A stretch of DNA of 64,000 nucleotides from NCBI GenBank assembly GCA_027604705.1, contig JADHYV010000014.1, forward strand, positions 62,001 to 126,000, read 5' to 3'. This document shows positions 33,796 to 45,545 of the stretch, in pieces (positions within the stretch are counted from its first letter, which is position 1; the number at the start of each line of letters is the position of its first letter). This stretch comes from Allomyces arbusculus. Taxonomy: Eukaryota > Blastocladiomycota > Blastocladiomycetes > Blastocladiales > Blastocladiaceae. A program made the position numbers and the translations under genes. The notes beneath the pieces were generated by a model. It was not told the origin of the DNA and searched no databases. It worked only from the letters and a program-made list of their open reading frames with translations.

Positions 33796-36680
33796 TCAAT
33801 CCCACGCCGGATCCAACTCCAGCTTGCGCACCACCTGGGCCTCCAGATTCCTTGCCAACGGGTCGACCGCCATGATCCTCGCCCTGACCCAATCTCCAAC
33901 CCTCAACGCCCCCAGCGGCCACCGGTCGCGATCCGGCTTCACAAACGCCGTGACCCCCGCATCCGCCAACACCGCCATTGCCGCGCCCGACGGTTCAAAC
34001 ACGCGCGAAATCCGCGCCGTGTACTCGACCAGCGTCGGATCCTCGCTGGCCCTTCCGCCGCTCGCGACTGCCTGGCCTGCCGAATCGACTCGCACGCGGA
34101 GACACTCGAGCGCCCACCACGCGAGCCGGTGCTTCTGGAGCGTCCTGATCTGCCGCTCTTTCCGCGGGGTCGACTGCAACAATTCCGCGAGCGCCGGGGA
34201 TGGCAGCGGGAGGGTGACGCCACTTATCGTTGGCGGGTCGAACCCCGCATCCTTCAGCAGTTGCGCCTTGATTTGGTGATGTGCGACCAAGTCCCCGAAC
34301 CGGCGCAATGGCGAGGTCACTTTCGCGTACCCGTCGTTCAACCCCAGCTGGAAGTGCGGGACTGGAACTACGTCGTGCGTGGCCGCGGCCATGAACGGCA
34401 TGACTGTCATCGAGTCGCGGAACGCGAGATTGCCCAACGTGCGCGACTTGCACTGGTCGATATTCAACGGGGTCATCCCAGCGGGTGGGGCGGGTTGCCC
34501 GCGGAACGGCACGGCCAAGTGGCGGTCGGTCGCGTAGATGGCAGCGACGCGGCCCGCGAGGATCATGAGTTCCGCGACGAGCCGGCGCGCGCGGGACCGC
34601 ATCGACGGGTCGAGTTCGACGCGGATCGAGGGGGTAGGGAGGTCGGTGAGAGTCAGCGGGACGAGGTTGTTCCGCGGGGTGGCCGGGTAGTCGTAATCGA
34701 AGACGTCGACGCTTGTGTTGAGCGACGCGATTTGGAACGCGCCAGCGGCGTTGCGTGCGGCCAGGTGCCGGTTCGCAATTTTTTCGAGCGCCGCGAGGTC
34801 GCGCAGGATCGCGGGGGTCATTTCGGGTTGCATCGTGGTGGAGGGGACCGGTCTTGCGCGCGCCGGGTCGCTCCACAGCGGTTGCGCCGTGTACTGCGGC
34901 GCGCGCTCCGGGTCGGTTTCAGGTGGGAGCGCGGCATCAACGGCGTCGTACGTGCGCGAGACGACATTATGCACGCGCGCTGGGCGGATACGGTAGTCGC
35001 TGATCTCGCCCTTATTGCCGAGCTTGACGGACACGGTCAGGACCAAATCGCCCTCGGCACGCCCGAGCTGCTGGCTCGCGCCGATACTGCACAGCTTGGT
35101 CCCAAGGACGGGCGGCAGCATCGGAAAATGCGTTTCCGGCAAGTACACGGTCTGCGTGCGCGAGTGTGCCCAAACGGTCAAGTCGTGCGTGAGCGGGATC
35201 GCGGCGGTCGGATCTGCCACATGGATATGCACCCACGCCGGCTCGCCCGTGGCCGGGTCATACTCGATCGAGACTCCGTCGTCAATCTCCTTGGCCGACG
35301 CGTCGTCGATCGTGTAGACGGGCAGGGACCCGAAATCGTGCCGGATCGCGGCACACATGTCGTCGGCATTGGGTTGCGCGACGATGTCTTGTGCGAGCGC
35401 TTCCATTCTCTCGGCGGCCGCATCGCTCGCGGCATTCCCGTGCCGCTCGAGCGGCAGGTCCGACGCGAACACGCTGAAGTTGTCGTATCGGTGGAACACG
35501 CGCAGGTCGATCAGCAGTTGCAGCGCCGCGTTGCCCTCGGCCGCCTGGTACCCCAGCGGGATCAGCACGTGCGTCGAGAGAAAGGCAAACGGCGCCTGCG
35601 CGTACCGCGGAGCGAGCGCAAACTCGCGCAGGCAGTCGATGAGCAAATGATCCTCTTTCGTCCAAAATGGCATCTTTGCTCCCGGCGCCGCCGCGACCAC
35701 CGTGCGGCACTTGGTAACAAATTTGTCAAACGGGTCGGTACCGGCACGGGCCAATTTCTGTGCCTCCGCGAGAACGCGCACGACGTGCGGCGGGCGGAAC
35801 GTGACGTGGTTCGAGACATGGATGCGGTTCTGCATGACAAAGTGATGCTGGTCCCGTATTGCGTAGAGCGTCACGGCTAGCGCCTGTTCGAGCGTGACCT
35901 TGTCGGGTTCGCTCTGGAAGACCCACGCGGCCACGTCGAGCAAGGGCGCCGACGAAAGTTCACGCATTTCAGCAAATTCGAAATGAATCTGCTGCATGCG
36001 CAGCTCGTTCTCGTGCATTTTCGCGTTGGCCGTGCGCATGAGCTGTCGGAGGCCGAGCTGCACGTGCGCGTTGGCCGTGTGCGGCGAGAAGAAGCCCGGG
36101 AACCGAAAGTAGATTTCGTTGAAGTTGTGCGCAAGGTAGAAGCCGTTCACGAGCAGCGACTCGGCGGGCTTGAGCTTGCTCACGACCCCGTGGTAGAGCT
36201 TGCCCTTGCTATTCGTAATCGCATCCTTCAGTATCGGACCCCTTCGCGGCGCTTCTGGCCTCGAAATTTCGCATACCGAACCACGAGCACATAGTCACCG
36301 AGCGCCAAGTCGCCCTTATTCAAAAACGCGTCCACATCAATCGGCGTCTGCCGCACGCGGTCCCCCTCAAACTTGGTCGCGTACTGCTGTTCGAGCAGCG
36401 TCGCATTTCCGGTCGATTGGCCTGCCTGCGCCTTGAACAACTGCTGTGCAAGCGGCGTCGCGCTGGGCTGCGGGAATTCGGTCGCGGGCGCGCGCGGAGC
36501 TGGGGTCGTCCCGTGGGTAATGGTGCGTTTCGGCGTCGACGGCGTCGTCTTCTGGCCGCGCCGCCGCACGTCACTGGCGTAGGGCCGCGCGAGAACCCTT
36601 GTCGCTGTTAACGTTGGTACGGCGACAGTGGGCTGGGCTGCGAGCGGCGCGCAGCACCGAAGTGCGGCGGGCTTGAACAT
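33796..36680 (-). CDS. DSS1: Mitochondrial RNase II-family 3'-5' exoribonuclease (Dss1-like)
   Basis: RNB-domain exonuclease, most like the mitochondrial Dss1 subunit of the fungal RNA degradosome. Exons 36277-36680 and 33796-36208, intron 68 bp; 938 aa against about 970 in yeast Dss1. Start taken at ATG 36680 because the result (MFKPAALRCC, then Arg/Ala/Thr-rich with a VLARPYAS cleavage-like site) is a good mitochondrial presequence. The RNB core carries TIDDASAKEIDDGVSIE (around residue 433) with the four Asp residues that bind the metal ions, then HIHVADPTA and YLPETHFPMLP. GYAKVTSPLRRFGDLVAHHQ is the usual RNB C-terminal signature, followed by an S1-like end (GDWVRARIMAVD). Its helicase partner Suv3 is not in this window. 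Confidence 0.88.
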
Positions 36681-37331
36681 GGCCGACGACACAATGTAGC
36701 GAGTTGGGTGGGCGAATTCGGCCGGCGACGTGGATCGTTTGGGGAGCTGCGGTCCCGGCTGCGTATTGCCGCAGCTCTCGTGCCGATTCCTTTATCGGTG
36801 CTGACGCTACAGCAAGCTGAAGTCGCCAACCCACGAAGAACCCTCACTAAACACGGACTGACAACAAAGTAATGCTTGATCAATCACGTGCCGTCAGCTG
36901 TCCGGTCGCCAAAACCGACAGTCTCTCAATGACCAGCCCCTCGGCTCCTCCCAGCACTCACCTTCAACTTGAATCTCAACTAAAATGAGAGGCAGTTGAC
37001 CGACCTCCCGTGCGAGTGCAGGATGAGATGACCCAACCGCTGACGCCATCGACGCTGAGAGCAGCCTAACGTGCGTGGAGAAACGTATGCGCATAATCAA
37101 GGTGAACGTGAGGGATGGGGTGGAACCGAAGGAGTGGAGAGGCCCAAGTCGGCAGCGGGAGCCTGCCTGGAGGTGCTTAGGAACGAGGATCTCCGAACTG
37201 AATCGAGGACGGCGGCGAGAGCAAAAGGAACGACGTTCGGCACGGCATTGCATTTCCTAGCGTTCACCACGCGGCAACCCACGGCCATCACCAAACGCCC
37301 ACGCCAACCGCAATCGCACTCCACGACCAAT
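36681..37331. other. Intergenic, 3' of RPL10
   Basis: Both flanking genes are on the minus strand. Short frames without motifs; includes the exonuclease promoter and the RPL10 3' UTR. Confidence 0.45.
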
Positions 37332-37979
37332 TTAGGCCGAGACACGCTTGAAGTAGGCCTTGAGCGGGCCGCGGTTGTTGTAGTACTTGACACCGGCGCC
37401 GTCCGGGACGACGGTGCCCTCCTGGCGCTGGACGATGAACTCCTCGCGCGAGAGCTTGGTGAAGCCCCACTTCTTCGAGACGAGAATCTTCTGGCGGCCC
37501 GGGAACTTGTACTTGGCGCGGCGCAGGGCCTCAATGATCACCTCCTTATTCGCGTCCTTGGTGCGGACCGAGAAGAGGATCTGGCCAATGTCCACACGAG
37601 CGACGGTGCCGTTGGGCTTGCCGAAGGCACCACGCATACCGGTCTGCAGCCGATCGGCGCCGGCGCACGACAACATCTTGTTGATGCGCAGAACGTGGAA
37701 CGGGTGCACGCGCACGCGCAAGTGGAACGAGTCCTTGCCGGCCATCTTGACAATGTAACGGTTGGCCGTCACACGCGCGGCTTCGAGCGCCTCCGACGAA
37801 ATCTGCTGGTACTCGTCCGAGAGCAGGTGCACGCACAGCGGGAACTCATCGACGGACGCGCGCTTGCGGCCCAAGTCGTAGATGCGGATCTTCGGGTCCG
37901 GCACACCACGGCAGAACCGCGACTTCGGGTACGGCTTGTTCTTGCAGTAGCGGTAGCAACGAGCGGGACGGCGACCCAT
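37332..37979 (-). CDS. RPL10: 60S ribosomal protein L10 (uL16)
   Basis: Large-subunit ribosomal protein that helps shape the peptidyl transferase centre and is loaded last in 60S assembly. Single coding exon, 215 aa, normal for the family. Starts [20 protein letters not shown] and contains [18 protein letters not shown], the P-site loop region [15 protein letters not shown] and [11 protein letters not shown]. Just upstream the minus strand reads TTTTTGCACTGCCAG before AATCTTCCAAAATG, a good 3' splice site, so an intron in the 5' UTR is likely. Codon usage is strongly biased to C/G third positions, as expected for a highly expressed gene. Confidence 0.97.
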   Translation of the reverse strand: MGRRPARCYRYCKNKPYPKSRFCRGVPDPKIRIYDLGRKRASVDEFPLCVHLLSDEYQQISSEALEAARVTANRYIVKMAGKDSFHLRVRVHPFHVLRINKMLSCAGADRLQTGMRGAFGKPNGTVARVDIGQILFSVRTKDANKEVIIEALRRAKYKFPGRQKILVSKKWGFTKLSREEFIVQRQEGTVVPDGAGVKYYNNRGPLKAYFKRVSA

Positions 37980-40277
37980 TTTGGAAGATTCTGGCAGTGC
38001 AAAAATCAGGTTAGAAACCGAAACCACAGCAGATTGCGGATTTTGCGCTCGCGAGTCGGTCCAACCACCACCACCAGCAGCACGACCACCGTGCTGAAAT
38101 TCGGCCACGACACCGCATCGCGCCGCCGTATTTCGCCCAAATGCCACAACCACCGTTTTCGATGCCGCCCGAGACAAGGTGCGCAGTTATGTTATGCCTG
38201 CAACGAGCGCGGTGCTCTCGGTCGGAAAACTGTCGTCACGAGCCCAACCCCGTGCAGCCCGAAAATCGCTCGAGAGAAACAGTTTCGGTCCACAACATCG
38301 GCGGTAACGTCGTGTGGCTGTCGCAGCGTCGAGACGCAGGCGAGGGGCAACGTTTCGGCGAGCTTCGACAACGGATGGACGAGCGTGGCCACGTTGGTCA
38401 CGGCGGCGTGGGGGGGCGTTCATCGGCAGCGCGGACGGATTGGCCCACGACGGTCGGCGCAGCGATTTCGAGCTTTGAAGCACGGCGATGGTCGTTCGTG
38501 GTGGTGGGAATGACGGCGAGCGAGTCGGACGGTGAGCGTGTCCGACGTACTTTCGACCCACAATGGATATGTCGAGAGGGGGGTTGGTCCTGGTGGCCAG
38601 TCGGCAACGAGGTGCACGCAACGAGGCAGGTGCGGTGAGATTGGACACGTGAGGAGGCTGTCAGACGAATCTGGCGCGTCTCTACCTTGAACAGCTGGAT
38701 GTCCAGCCAACTGGGGTGCTCGCTCATTTTATACCCACCACCGTCCCAGCATTTGTCAGCACGTCGCAAGACTGACGTGATACGCGCGCAACTTGCTGTA
38801 TTCTGCTCGCGTTTGGGTCGGCAGCGCGAACGCCCGGGTGGTTGCGGCAGCGTGCCGGCGGGCGACGACGGGTCCTTGGTGCTGACGAACTGGCCGAGTC
38901 GATTGAGCGTGAGCCGCGCAGCCGCCCGCCGCGTTTCTCGCGGTGCTGATTAGGACGCGCAAGCTATTCCGGCCGCGTCGTTGGCACGGGGTGCGAGCAA
39001 TTGATGGATGGCGACTGCATGCTGAGAGACTTGTGAGGGAGGGCGACGCGCGGCCCCCGATTGGTGCCACGAGCGCGGCGGAGCGTGCTGTGTCGTGGAG
39101 TCTTGGCCTATGCCGCGTCAGCTACGTTGAGCGATTTGTGCGAGCGAGCAGCGGCCCGAGCCGGTATGTTCTGCGTGAGGACCAACCTGACGGTGAGAAC
39201 AGTATGCTGAGCGACGTGGGGAGGGCAGCGACGCTGTTATCGATTCTGGGTGAGGGCAGCGTCCTCAATCGTCGTCGTCGTCGTCGTCGCGCCAGGTCAT
39301 GCCGTCCGATACCTCAGGCGCCAGGACTTGCAGCGACGACCCACAGCTCGCCTGGGCTCTCTGCTGCGACCGCCAGTCCTCTCTTATATCTGCATTCCGT
39401 CCCGCCACCACGAACCAAGAAGGCGGTCCTCCTTGTCGACTTTCTCCCCCCAATCGCGCGCGATTTCACTCACACCCCTCTGCCATCGCGATGCCCTCGT
39501 CCGTTGAGCCACTTTGCTGTCGGGCGCGGGAAGCGCGCGTGTTCCTTCTTTCGACAAAGTGGTTGGCGCCGGCGAGAATGGAGTATTGCCGAATGCATTC
39601 ATGTGCACAAAGGAGCGAGCCAAGACGGCGAACATGATGGACTCAGCGCCAAGTTGGCGCTCTCGAGGACAAAAACACGTCCATTCGCGTGCCGAGCGAC
39701 TGAGAGTGATCGTGTCGCGATTGTTTGCCGAGCGTAGCGCGCGTGTGCTCCTCACCTTTTGCCAAGGCAGTGTCGGTGCTGACGACATCCAACGCGTTCT
39801 CCCTCAACTGGGCGCGCGCTTGCTGACCATCTATTTGTGAATGATGGGTCTGCACGCCATTGTGCATCATCTTCACCCTACCGCGGGATTCCATCCGCAC
39901 CCCACGGACATGTGTCACGAGAATCGAGCTCGACGATCCGCTCGCGCAACGCGCCGTGCTCTCCACGTTCGATTGGTCTCGCGGCTTACGACCAGCAATG
40001 TCGATTCCATGAGCTTGCGCTCGTCCTCATTGGCCACAGTTTGTGAAAAGGTCTCTTCGCGACTTTGTGCTTCTTCTCCACCCAATTCGCCCTCGTCCTC
40101 ACTCGCCAACTGTCCGTGGCAACTTAATCTTTAACCTCTTTGCGCACCTTCTCCACCCAATCTGCACGAGAACTTACCTGCCCCACCCGCGTCCGACCCG
40201 ACACGACGTTCAAGTCCGACGATACGTGTTAAATGTATTTCAATTCCATTCTTCGGTCAATGCATTCATTTAATTCG
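37980..40277. other. Long gene-poor region upstream of RPL10
   Basis: About 2.3 kb. It contains the RPL10 promoter and probable 5' UTR intron, and a (GTC)n run at 39270-39290. Two minus-strand pieces look faintly coding: VANEDERKLMESTLLV followed by a GTAAGC donor near 39990, and LRENALDVVSTDTALAK near 39770 followed by GTGAGG. I could not build a complete gene. A 264-codon plus frame at 38943-39737 has a GTG start and no motif and is not called. Confidence 0.4.
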
Positions 40278-41165
40278 TCACCACCAGCGCAAAAAGTGTT
40301 TTCCTTCCGTTCGCTTCCCTTCCTTCTCGCCGTCTTCTGGGGTGGCCGGCGGCACAGATCCCGGTGCGTGCGGCATTCGCGACTCGAGGTGTGCAATCAT
40401 ATCGCTTGCAAACTGGCGCACGAGCGCGATCTCGGCCGCCGTTGCCGCATCGTCGTCGTCGCCGCTGGCCTTGGCCGCGTCGTTAAGCGCGTCGAGGAAC
40501 GATTGCAATTGCAGGAGCTGGAACGCGCGTGCCGGCTCTACTCGTCCCACAGCCATCGTCAGTCACAGATCACCCCGCTCCATCTGTCCTTTCGAGAAGG
40601 GCAACGTACGGTCCCACTGCCGCAAATTCACCGTGACATTCAGGGTCAAGTCACCCGCTGCCTCGACCGCCAGCTTGCGGCGCACCGCCGCCAGCTCATC
40701 GTCCGTCGCGAGCTCGACCATCGGCGCGGGCTGTGCGCGCGTCGTGACCCCGGCGTCCTCGTCGTCGTCATCATCATCGTCATCGTCGTCGTCGTCGTCG
40801 GGCACGTACGTGAACAGCCCCGTCGCGGCAAGAGCTTGCGCAAACGACTGTGCCATGACAGCCCCCGCGCCAATACCCATGCCGACGACGGCCGCCATGA
40901 GCAGGGCCTCGCGCGCGCCGAACCGCACGGTGACAGGGTCGGCGGGTGGTGGCACCGTCGTACAGCCGCGGATGCTGCATGTGACGACGGTGGGACGATA
41001 TGGCCGTGAGCCGCGGGCAGCGAGCGGGGAGAGAGTCGCGACTCGATGCGGGCGGAGCTGCGCGGATGCTGCTGCATGAATGGCAAGTCCTGTCGCGGGC
41101 CGGGCCGCGACAGCGGCAGCGGCGGAGCCGCGCACGAGGGAGCGAGATGCGTGGAACGGCGGCAT
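40278..41165 (-). CDS. Putative mitochondrial membrane protein with Asp tract (2 exons)
   Basis: Exons 40610-41165 and 40278-40537, intron 72 bp with GTACGT donor; 271 aa. The first 55 residues are rich in Ala, Arg and Ser with no acidic residue, a typical mitochondrial targeting sequence. A Gly/Ala-rich membrane segment follows (LLMAAVVGMGIGAGAVMAQ), then a run of 13 Asp encoded by a GTC/ATC-type repeat at 40756-40800 (read from the other strand). The second exon is helical (FQLLQLQSFLDALNDAAK). The family is not recognised. The Asp tract probably varies in length between strains. Confidence 0.6.
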
Positions 41166-41675
41166 AGTGGCGCGTCTAGTTGTACGGATCGGGTGCCGTG
41201 TCGAGCGTCGTCCTTGATCTTAGTGTCGAGCAGATGAAGCAAAAACAGAGCGTTGCTGAGCTGGACAGGTTCGTGTCGAGAGCGGAGAAAGCACGGCGGA
41301 GGATGGGCAAGCTCGCCAGCAGCAGCGCGAGGAGGCCGGCGCTCGAGTCGTGCAGCAAGTCGCCGTGAAGTTTTGGATGCCGTTCGTGGCGGCGGCGCCG
41401 TTGCTGAAGACAAGCTGCCCGACTTGTCGGCGCTGGGTAGGTCGGCCAACGGTGCAAACAGGCGCCGGCGTGCGGGCGGTTCTGGAAGGCAGGGAGCCGG
41501 TTCCATGGCGTGGGTCACAGAGCACGGGCGCTTCAGACTGAGGCAGCCGATGCCTAGCTTGAGGCGGCTGACGCCTAAACCCGCGCCTGCTCGTCCTGAT
41601 CGCAACCTGTTGTCGTCGCGCTCTCCATCCTCGACCCACCCGCATTGCCCAACCACCCCCCAATCTCGCTACACC
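41166..41675. other. Divergent intergenic region
   Basis: Spacer between the starts of the mitochondrial membrane protein (minus) and the spliced gene beginning at 41676 (plus). No coding signal is supported. Confidence 0.4.
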
Positions 41676-43031
41676 ATGACCATCCTTGCACCGGGAACCC
41701 CGCTCGCCGGCCTGCTGATCCTGGCTGCGCCATCGCATCGCATTCCCGCCAACCATGACGCAACCACCCCCATCATTCTCATCGCCGACCCGCTTGCTAT
41801 CAAGTTGCTCGACACCAACGCGTTCCCGGCGGCCCTACTGCAAGAAACGAGATTACCCATGTCCGTACCGACCTTGTCCACCGGTCGCGTGGCAGACCAT
41901 TGCCGCTCATCATCCACCAACCTAAAAACAGCCAGTTCCGCCGCGGCGCCGAGGGAACCGTACAACTCTTGGCCGACGCGGTCGCGAGCGCGGGAGTACG
42001 CCATCCCGTACGAGCGCGCAACCAAACACCGCTGCTGACCGACGACCCGCGCGTTCGTTCAACCGCAGGTGGGGGCCCACGGCATCTCGTTCCGGTCGCT
42101 GCTCGTCGCGGCACAACCATGCACGTTCTGACCCCGCACGTATGCTTCCATCCCATCCAAACCACTGACCCCCCCCCCCCATCCATAGCCGCCGCACCAC
42201 GCTTCCTCATCTATGGCCTCCTCCCCTACCCCTCCTCCACGTCCCTGACCCTCCACGCGGCCTCGCTCACGTCACTCGACGGCCTCGTGCACCGTGCCCC
42301 GGCGATGCCGTACCACCTTCCACCCGCCCCAGTCCTTTCCTCCTCCTCCTCTTCCTCTGCGCTCGCGTCCGACGCGGTCTCGTACCTGTCCTCGCTCGCC
42401 CCGCGCACGTCGAGTCGCGCAGTCCATTCGAACCCGCGACTACAGGCGATTCTTGGCGGTCCGACTGCGGTGCAGGAACCAGCACGGCGTCGAGGTGGGG
42501 ATGACGCTCGTGCACGGCGTGCGCAAACGGTGGTGAGTGATGGGCCGGCGAGCGACGCGTCGTCGTCAACGACGGCTACGGTCGAGAGCACTGCGGGGGT
42601 GGGGCGGAGCGGGAAGTCTGTGACGAGGGGTAATTTGGACGTACGTGCTGGATTGAACCGGTCGGGCTAGAGTTTGTACCGCGTACTGACGATCGAATGG
42701 GTGGTGAGTGTAGCGGCTCAAGTTGGCCATCAAGCGCGGGTTACAGCGGCGCGGGATCGACTCGAAGCACGCGCAGTACTTGCAATTGTTTGGGGTCGTG
42801 TATAGCGGGTGCAAGTTGTTGTTGGTATGTTCGCGTGCGGAGGAGGAGGTCGATGGATGGCACGCGTGCGTTGCTGATGTTGCGGGTGCGGAATTCTAGT
42901 CCGACCAGATCAATGAAGGTAAGCTCGACCCGGATATGCTCACGGGGGTCGCGAACGGCGAGCTCGAGCGGAATCAGGTCCTCATTGATCGGGTTTTGGG
43001 GACGACGACGGCGAGTAATACATTGGTGTGA
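41676..43031 (+). CDS. Spliced gene with possible Sld7/MTBP-like C-terminus
   Basis: The last three exons are clear: one ending at 42640, then 42714-42824 and 42900-43031, with 73- and 75-bp introns keeping frame. The tail reads NLDRLKLAIKRGLQRRGIDS, then a short helix, then SDQINEGKLDPDML and NQVLIDRVLG. That pattern of two helices with a basic first helix and R-G-I turn reminds me of the C-terminal domain shared by Sld7 and MTBP, partners of the replication factor Sld3/Treslin; this is a weak resemblance from memory. The 5' part is unsettled. An ATG at 41676 starts MTILAPGTPLAGLLIL, but the frame must change before about 41900 to reach PLPLIIHQPKNSQFRRG, and the only intron I can fit there is 35 bp. 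A Ser-rich low-complexity run lies in the middle and a 12-nt C-run at 42169-42180. Converges on TAF5 with about 100 bp between stops. Confidence 0.5.
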
Positions 43032-43134
43032 TTTGCGACCTGATGCGGCAGTGGGTTTGCGTTCTCATCGCACGCGACCCACAGCTTCATCATAAACGGT
43101 TGCACCCAAACTACGACCTCATTTAATTCACGTT

Positions 43135-45545
43135 TTACAAATCGGGACAGAACGGCCCCGTCGCCAACAACAAGTTCCGCCGCGTAAACTGCACCCCGAT
43201 CGCTGGCGTCTTCTTGGTGCGGAACGTCTCGATCAGGTCGTTGCTATACACCAAAGTCCGTCAGTCCACTATCCCCACCCACCATTCCCTCTCCCACCAG
43301 GTCACGTACTTAGCCACCTTCTTCCGCTTCTTCTTCCCCGTCGCCGGATCCACCACGACCACCGGCTCGTCCTCGCCCTCCCCCTTGAGCGCATCCCACA
43401 GCCGCACCGTCCCATCCAATCCGGCCGACGCGAGCAGCGCGCCATCGCTCGAAAACGCGACCGACGTGACCAATCCCCTATGCCCACCCATTTTCTTGAT
43501 TCGCGTGCCCGAGGCAATATCCCACAGGTGCACGTACTTGTCGTCGCCCGCGGTGGCCAAGAGGCGGCCATTGGGCGAGAATGCGACGGCTTGGACCGCG
43601 CCCGAGTGGCCGGGGAAGACGCGCACGCAGGCGCCGCGCGACACGTCCCAAAGCCGCGCGGTTTTGTCGGATGAGCCGGTCGCGAGGTACGACGAGTTCG
43701 GATGGAAGCGGACGGTCTATCGCGGTGGGGTGGGGTGAGTGGACATGCAGTTGCGGAGGAGGTGAGGTGGAGAACGTACATCGACGTCCGACAAGTGCCC
43801 CGCAAAGATGCGCAGCGGGTAGATGTGGTCGCACGACCAGAGCCGTGCGGTGCGGTCGTGGCTCGCCGTCGCGAAATAGTGTCCTAGCACAACAACTCCC
43901 CGTCAGTCCAGCCATTCACCCCGTCCGCTTCGCTCTCACGCGAATTACACGTACCTTCGGGCCCAAACTCGACGTCCCACACCGGATAACTATGCCCGCG
44001 ATAACACACCAAGTTCGCAAACGTTTCCAGCGACCACAGTCGCACCGTCTGGTCCTCGGAACACGACACCAGGTACCGCTTATCCGGCGAGAACGACGTG
44101 CCAAACACGGCCCCCGAATGCCCGCGCAACAACTTACTCGGCGTCCCCTCGGGCTCGCGCATCGCATCGATATCGGCCGGCCCGAGATGGTGCATGTCAT
44201 CGGGCGTGAGGCCGGGCCGCGGAATCACAGCGCGCAGCGGATCTTTCGTGAGCGAGTGGATGCGAATGGCCGAATCCGAGAACCCTGCAGCGATCAAAGT
44301 CGCGTCGTGGGTCATGGTCGCGCAGGTGAGCGTGTCGTAGGTATTGTGCCACGTGTAAAAGCATATCGACGGCAGCGACGTCGGTGACAACGACGCGCGG
44401 TGCGCCACGTCCTTGATCAGCTCGACCGTCTCGCGCACTTCCTTCGCTTTCCTATCGGTTCACGACCAAGGTCAGGATTCTGGGCCCTGCGATCCGCGCG
44501 AGACGAGATAGAGGCGTACATGGGCGGCACCGGTACGGGTTTCGGCGGTGGCGGGTCGGCCGGGTTCTCGGCGCGGTACTGGCGAAACAGGTGCTGTAGA
44601 CGGTGCGTCGTATCGCCCTCGCGCTCCTCCTCTTCCTTAAGCGCGGCCTCGATCTGCTCGCGCACGCGTACATCGAGCGGCGGCATTCCCGTATGTACCT
44701 CCGACTGCGCGTGAAACTCGCCGAGGTTCGAGGTGAGCCCAAGGACGCCTGCGTTGCCCGAGGCCTTTTTCTTGGATTTGGCGTTGGTCACTGGCCAATG
44801 GACGTGGATCTCGAGGTGAGGGGGGGGGGGGGTTCCAAAATGCAACCACCAAAAACTTGGCAAAGCGTACCATCAATCTTGACATGGGTGTTGAGAATGC
44901 GCAGGAGCGCGACAAAGTCATTGTCCTCGAGAAACGAAATGAGCAGTTGGAACGTCGTGCTGGTCATGGGCACGGTGAACCGGTTGGTGCGGTGCATGCG
45001 CGCATACTCGTTTTCCTGGATCTGCGTTGGGAAGTGGATCATGTCGAGCTGGTGCAGGTCGTTGGAGTGGAACGCAACGTGGTCCGACTTGTAGCTGTCG
45101 AAGAACTGGCGCGCTGCAAGGGATCAGGGCCGTCAGTTCTGGCAAGGACGAGATGGGGCGGCACGTCTGTCGGTCAGTCTGTACACACCCTCGTTGACCA
45201 TGCCCTTGGCGATCATGTCGAGGTAGCAGTGCTCGAACAGCGGGAAGAGAATGTCCTTGAGCTCCGTCTACACGCGCGCAGCGAGCGTGATCAGACTCCA
45301 CTCACGTTCATTTTCGAATTGGGTCCTCGACCAACCTTGAACACGTCGAGCGACTCCTCGATCCACCGGCGCAGCTTCGAGTAGGACGAGTCATAGGCGG
45401 TTGCAGAAAAGCCGTCGGCGCTGAACCGCGCCAGGTAGGGCGCGCCGTCGGCAGGCTTGGCCGAGGGCGCCGTGGAGGCTCCTGCGCGCCCGCTGGCGGC
45501 AGCACTGGCCGCGCCGCCAAAGTAGCCGGCAGACGGGTCAGCCAT
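43135..45545 (-). CDS. TAF5: TAF5 (TFIID/SAGA WD40 subunit), 8 exons
   Basis: Scaffold subunit of TFIID (and of SAGA in fungi). Exons: 45336-45545, 45189-45267, 44884-45113, 44520-44809, 43955-44451, 43780-43883, 43310-43716, 43135-43243; 641 aa. Introns are 63-75 bp. The NTD2 region is clear ([38 protein letters not shown]). It is followed by a charged linker, then a WD40 propeller starting at [18 protein letters not shown] and including [69 protein letters not shown] and [18 protein letters not shown]. The exon 3-4 junction is ambiguous: the strong GTACGC donor at 44870 does not keep frame, so I used GTCAAG at 44883. The LisH domain normally preceding NTD2 is not visible, and the protein is about 150 residues shorter than human or yeast TAF5. 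Confidence 0.9.

Noticed and set aside
33595-35880. 761-codon plus-strand frame
   Set aside because: It is the antisense of the Dss1-like exonuclease. Long antisense frames are expected in GC-rich coding DNA and the translation (Arg/His/Val-rich) has no domain.
37071-38513. 480-codon plus-strand frame
   Set aside because: Antisense of RPL10 extended into flanking DNA; no motif.
38943-39737. 264-codon plus-strand frame
   Set aside because: Begins with GTG rather than ATG, includes a simple-repeat Arg run, and shows no domain.
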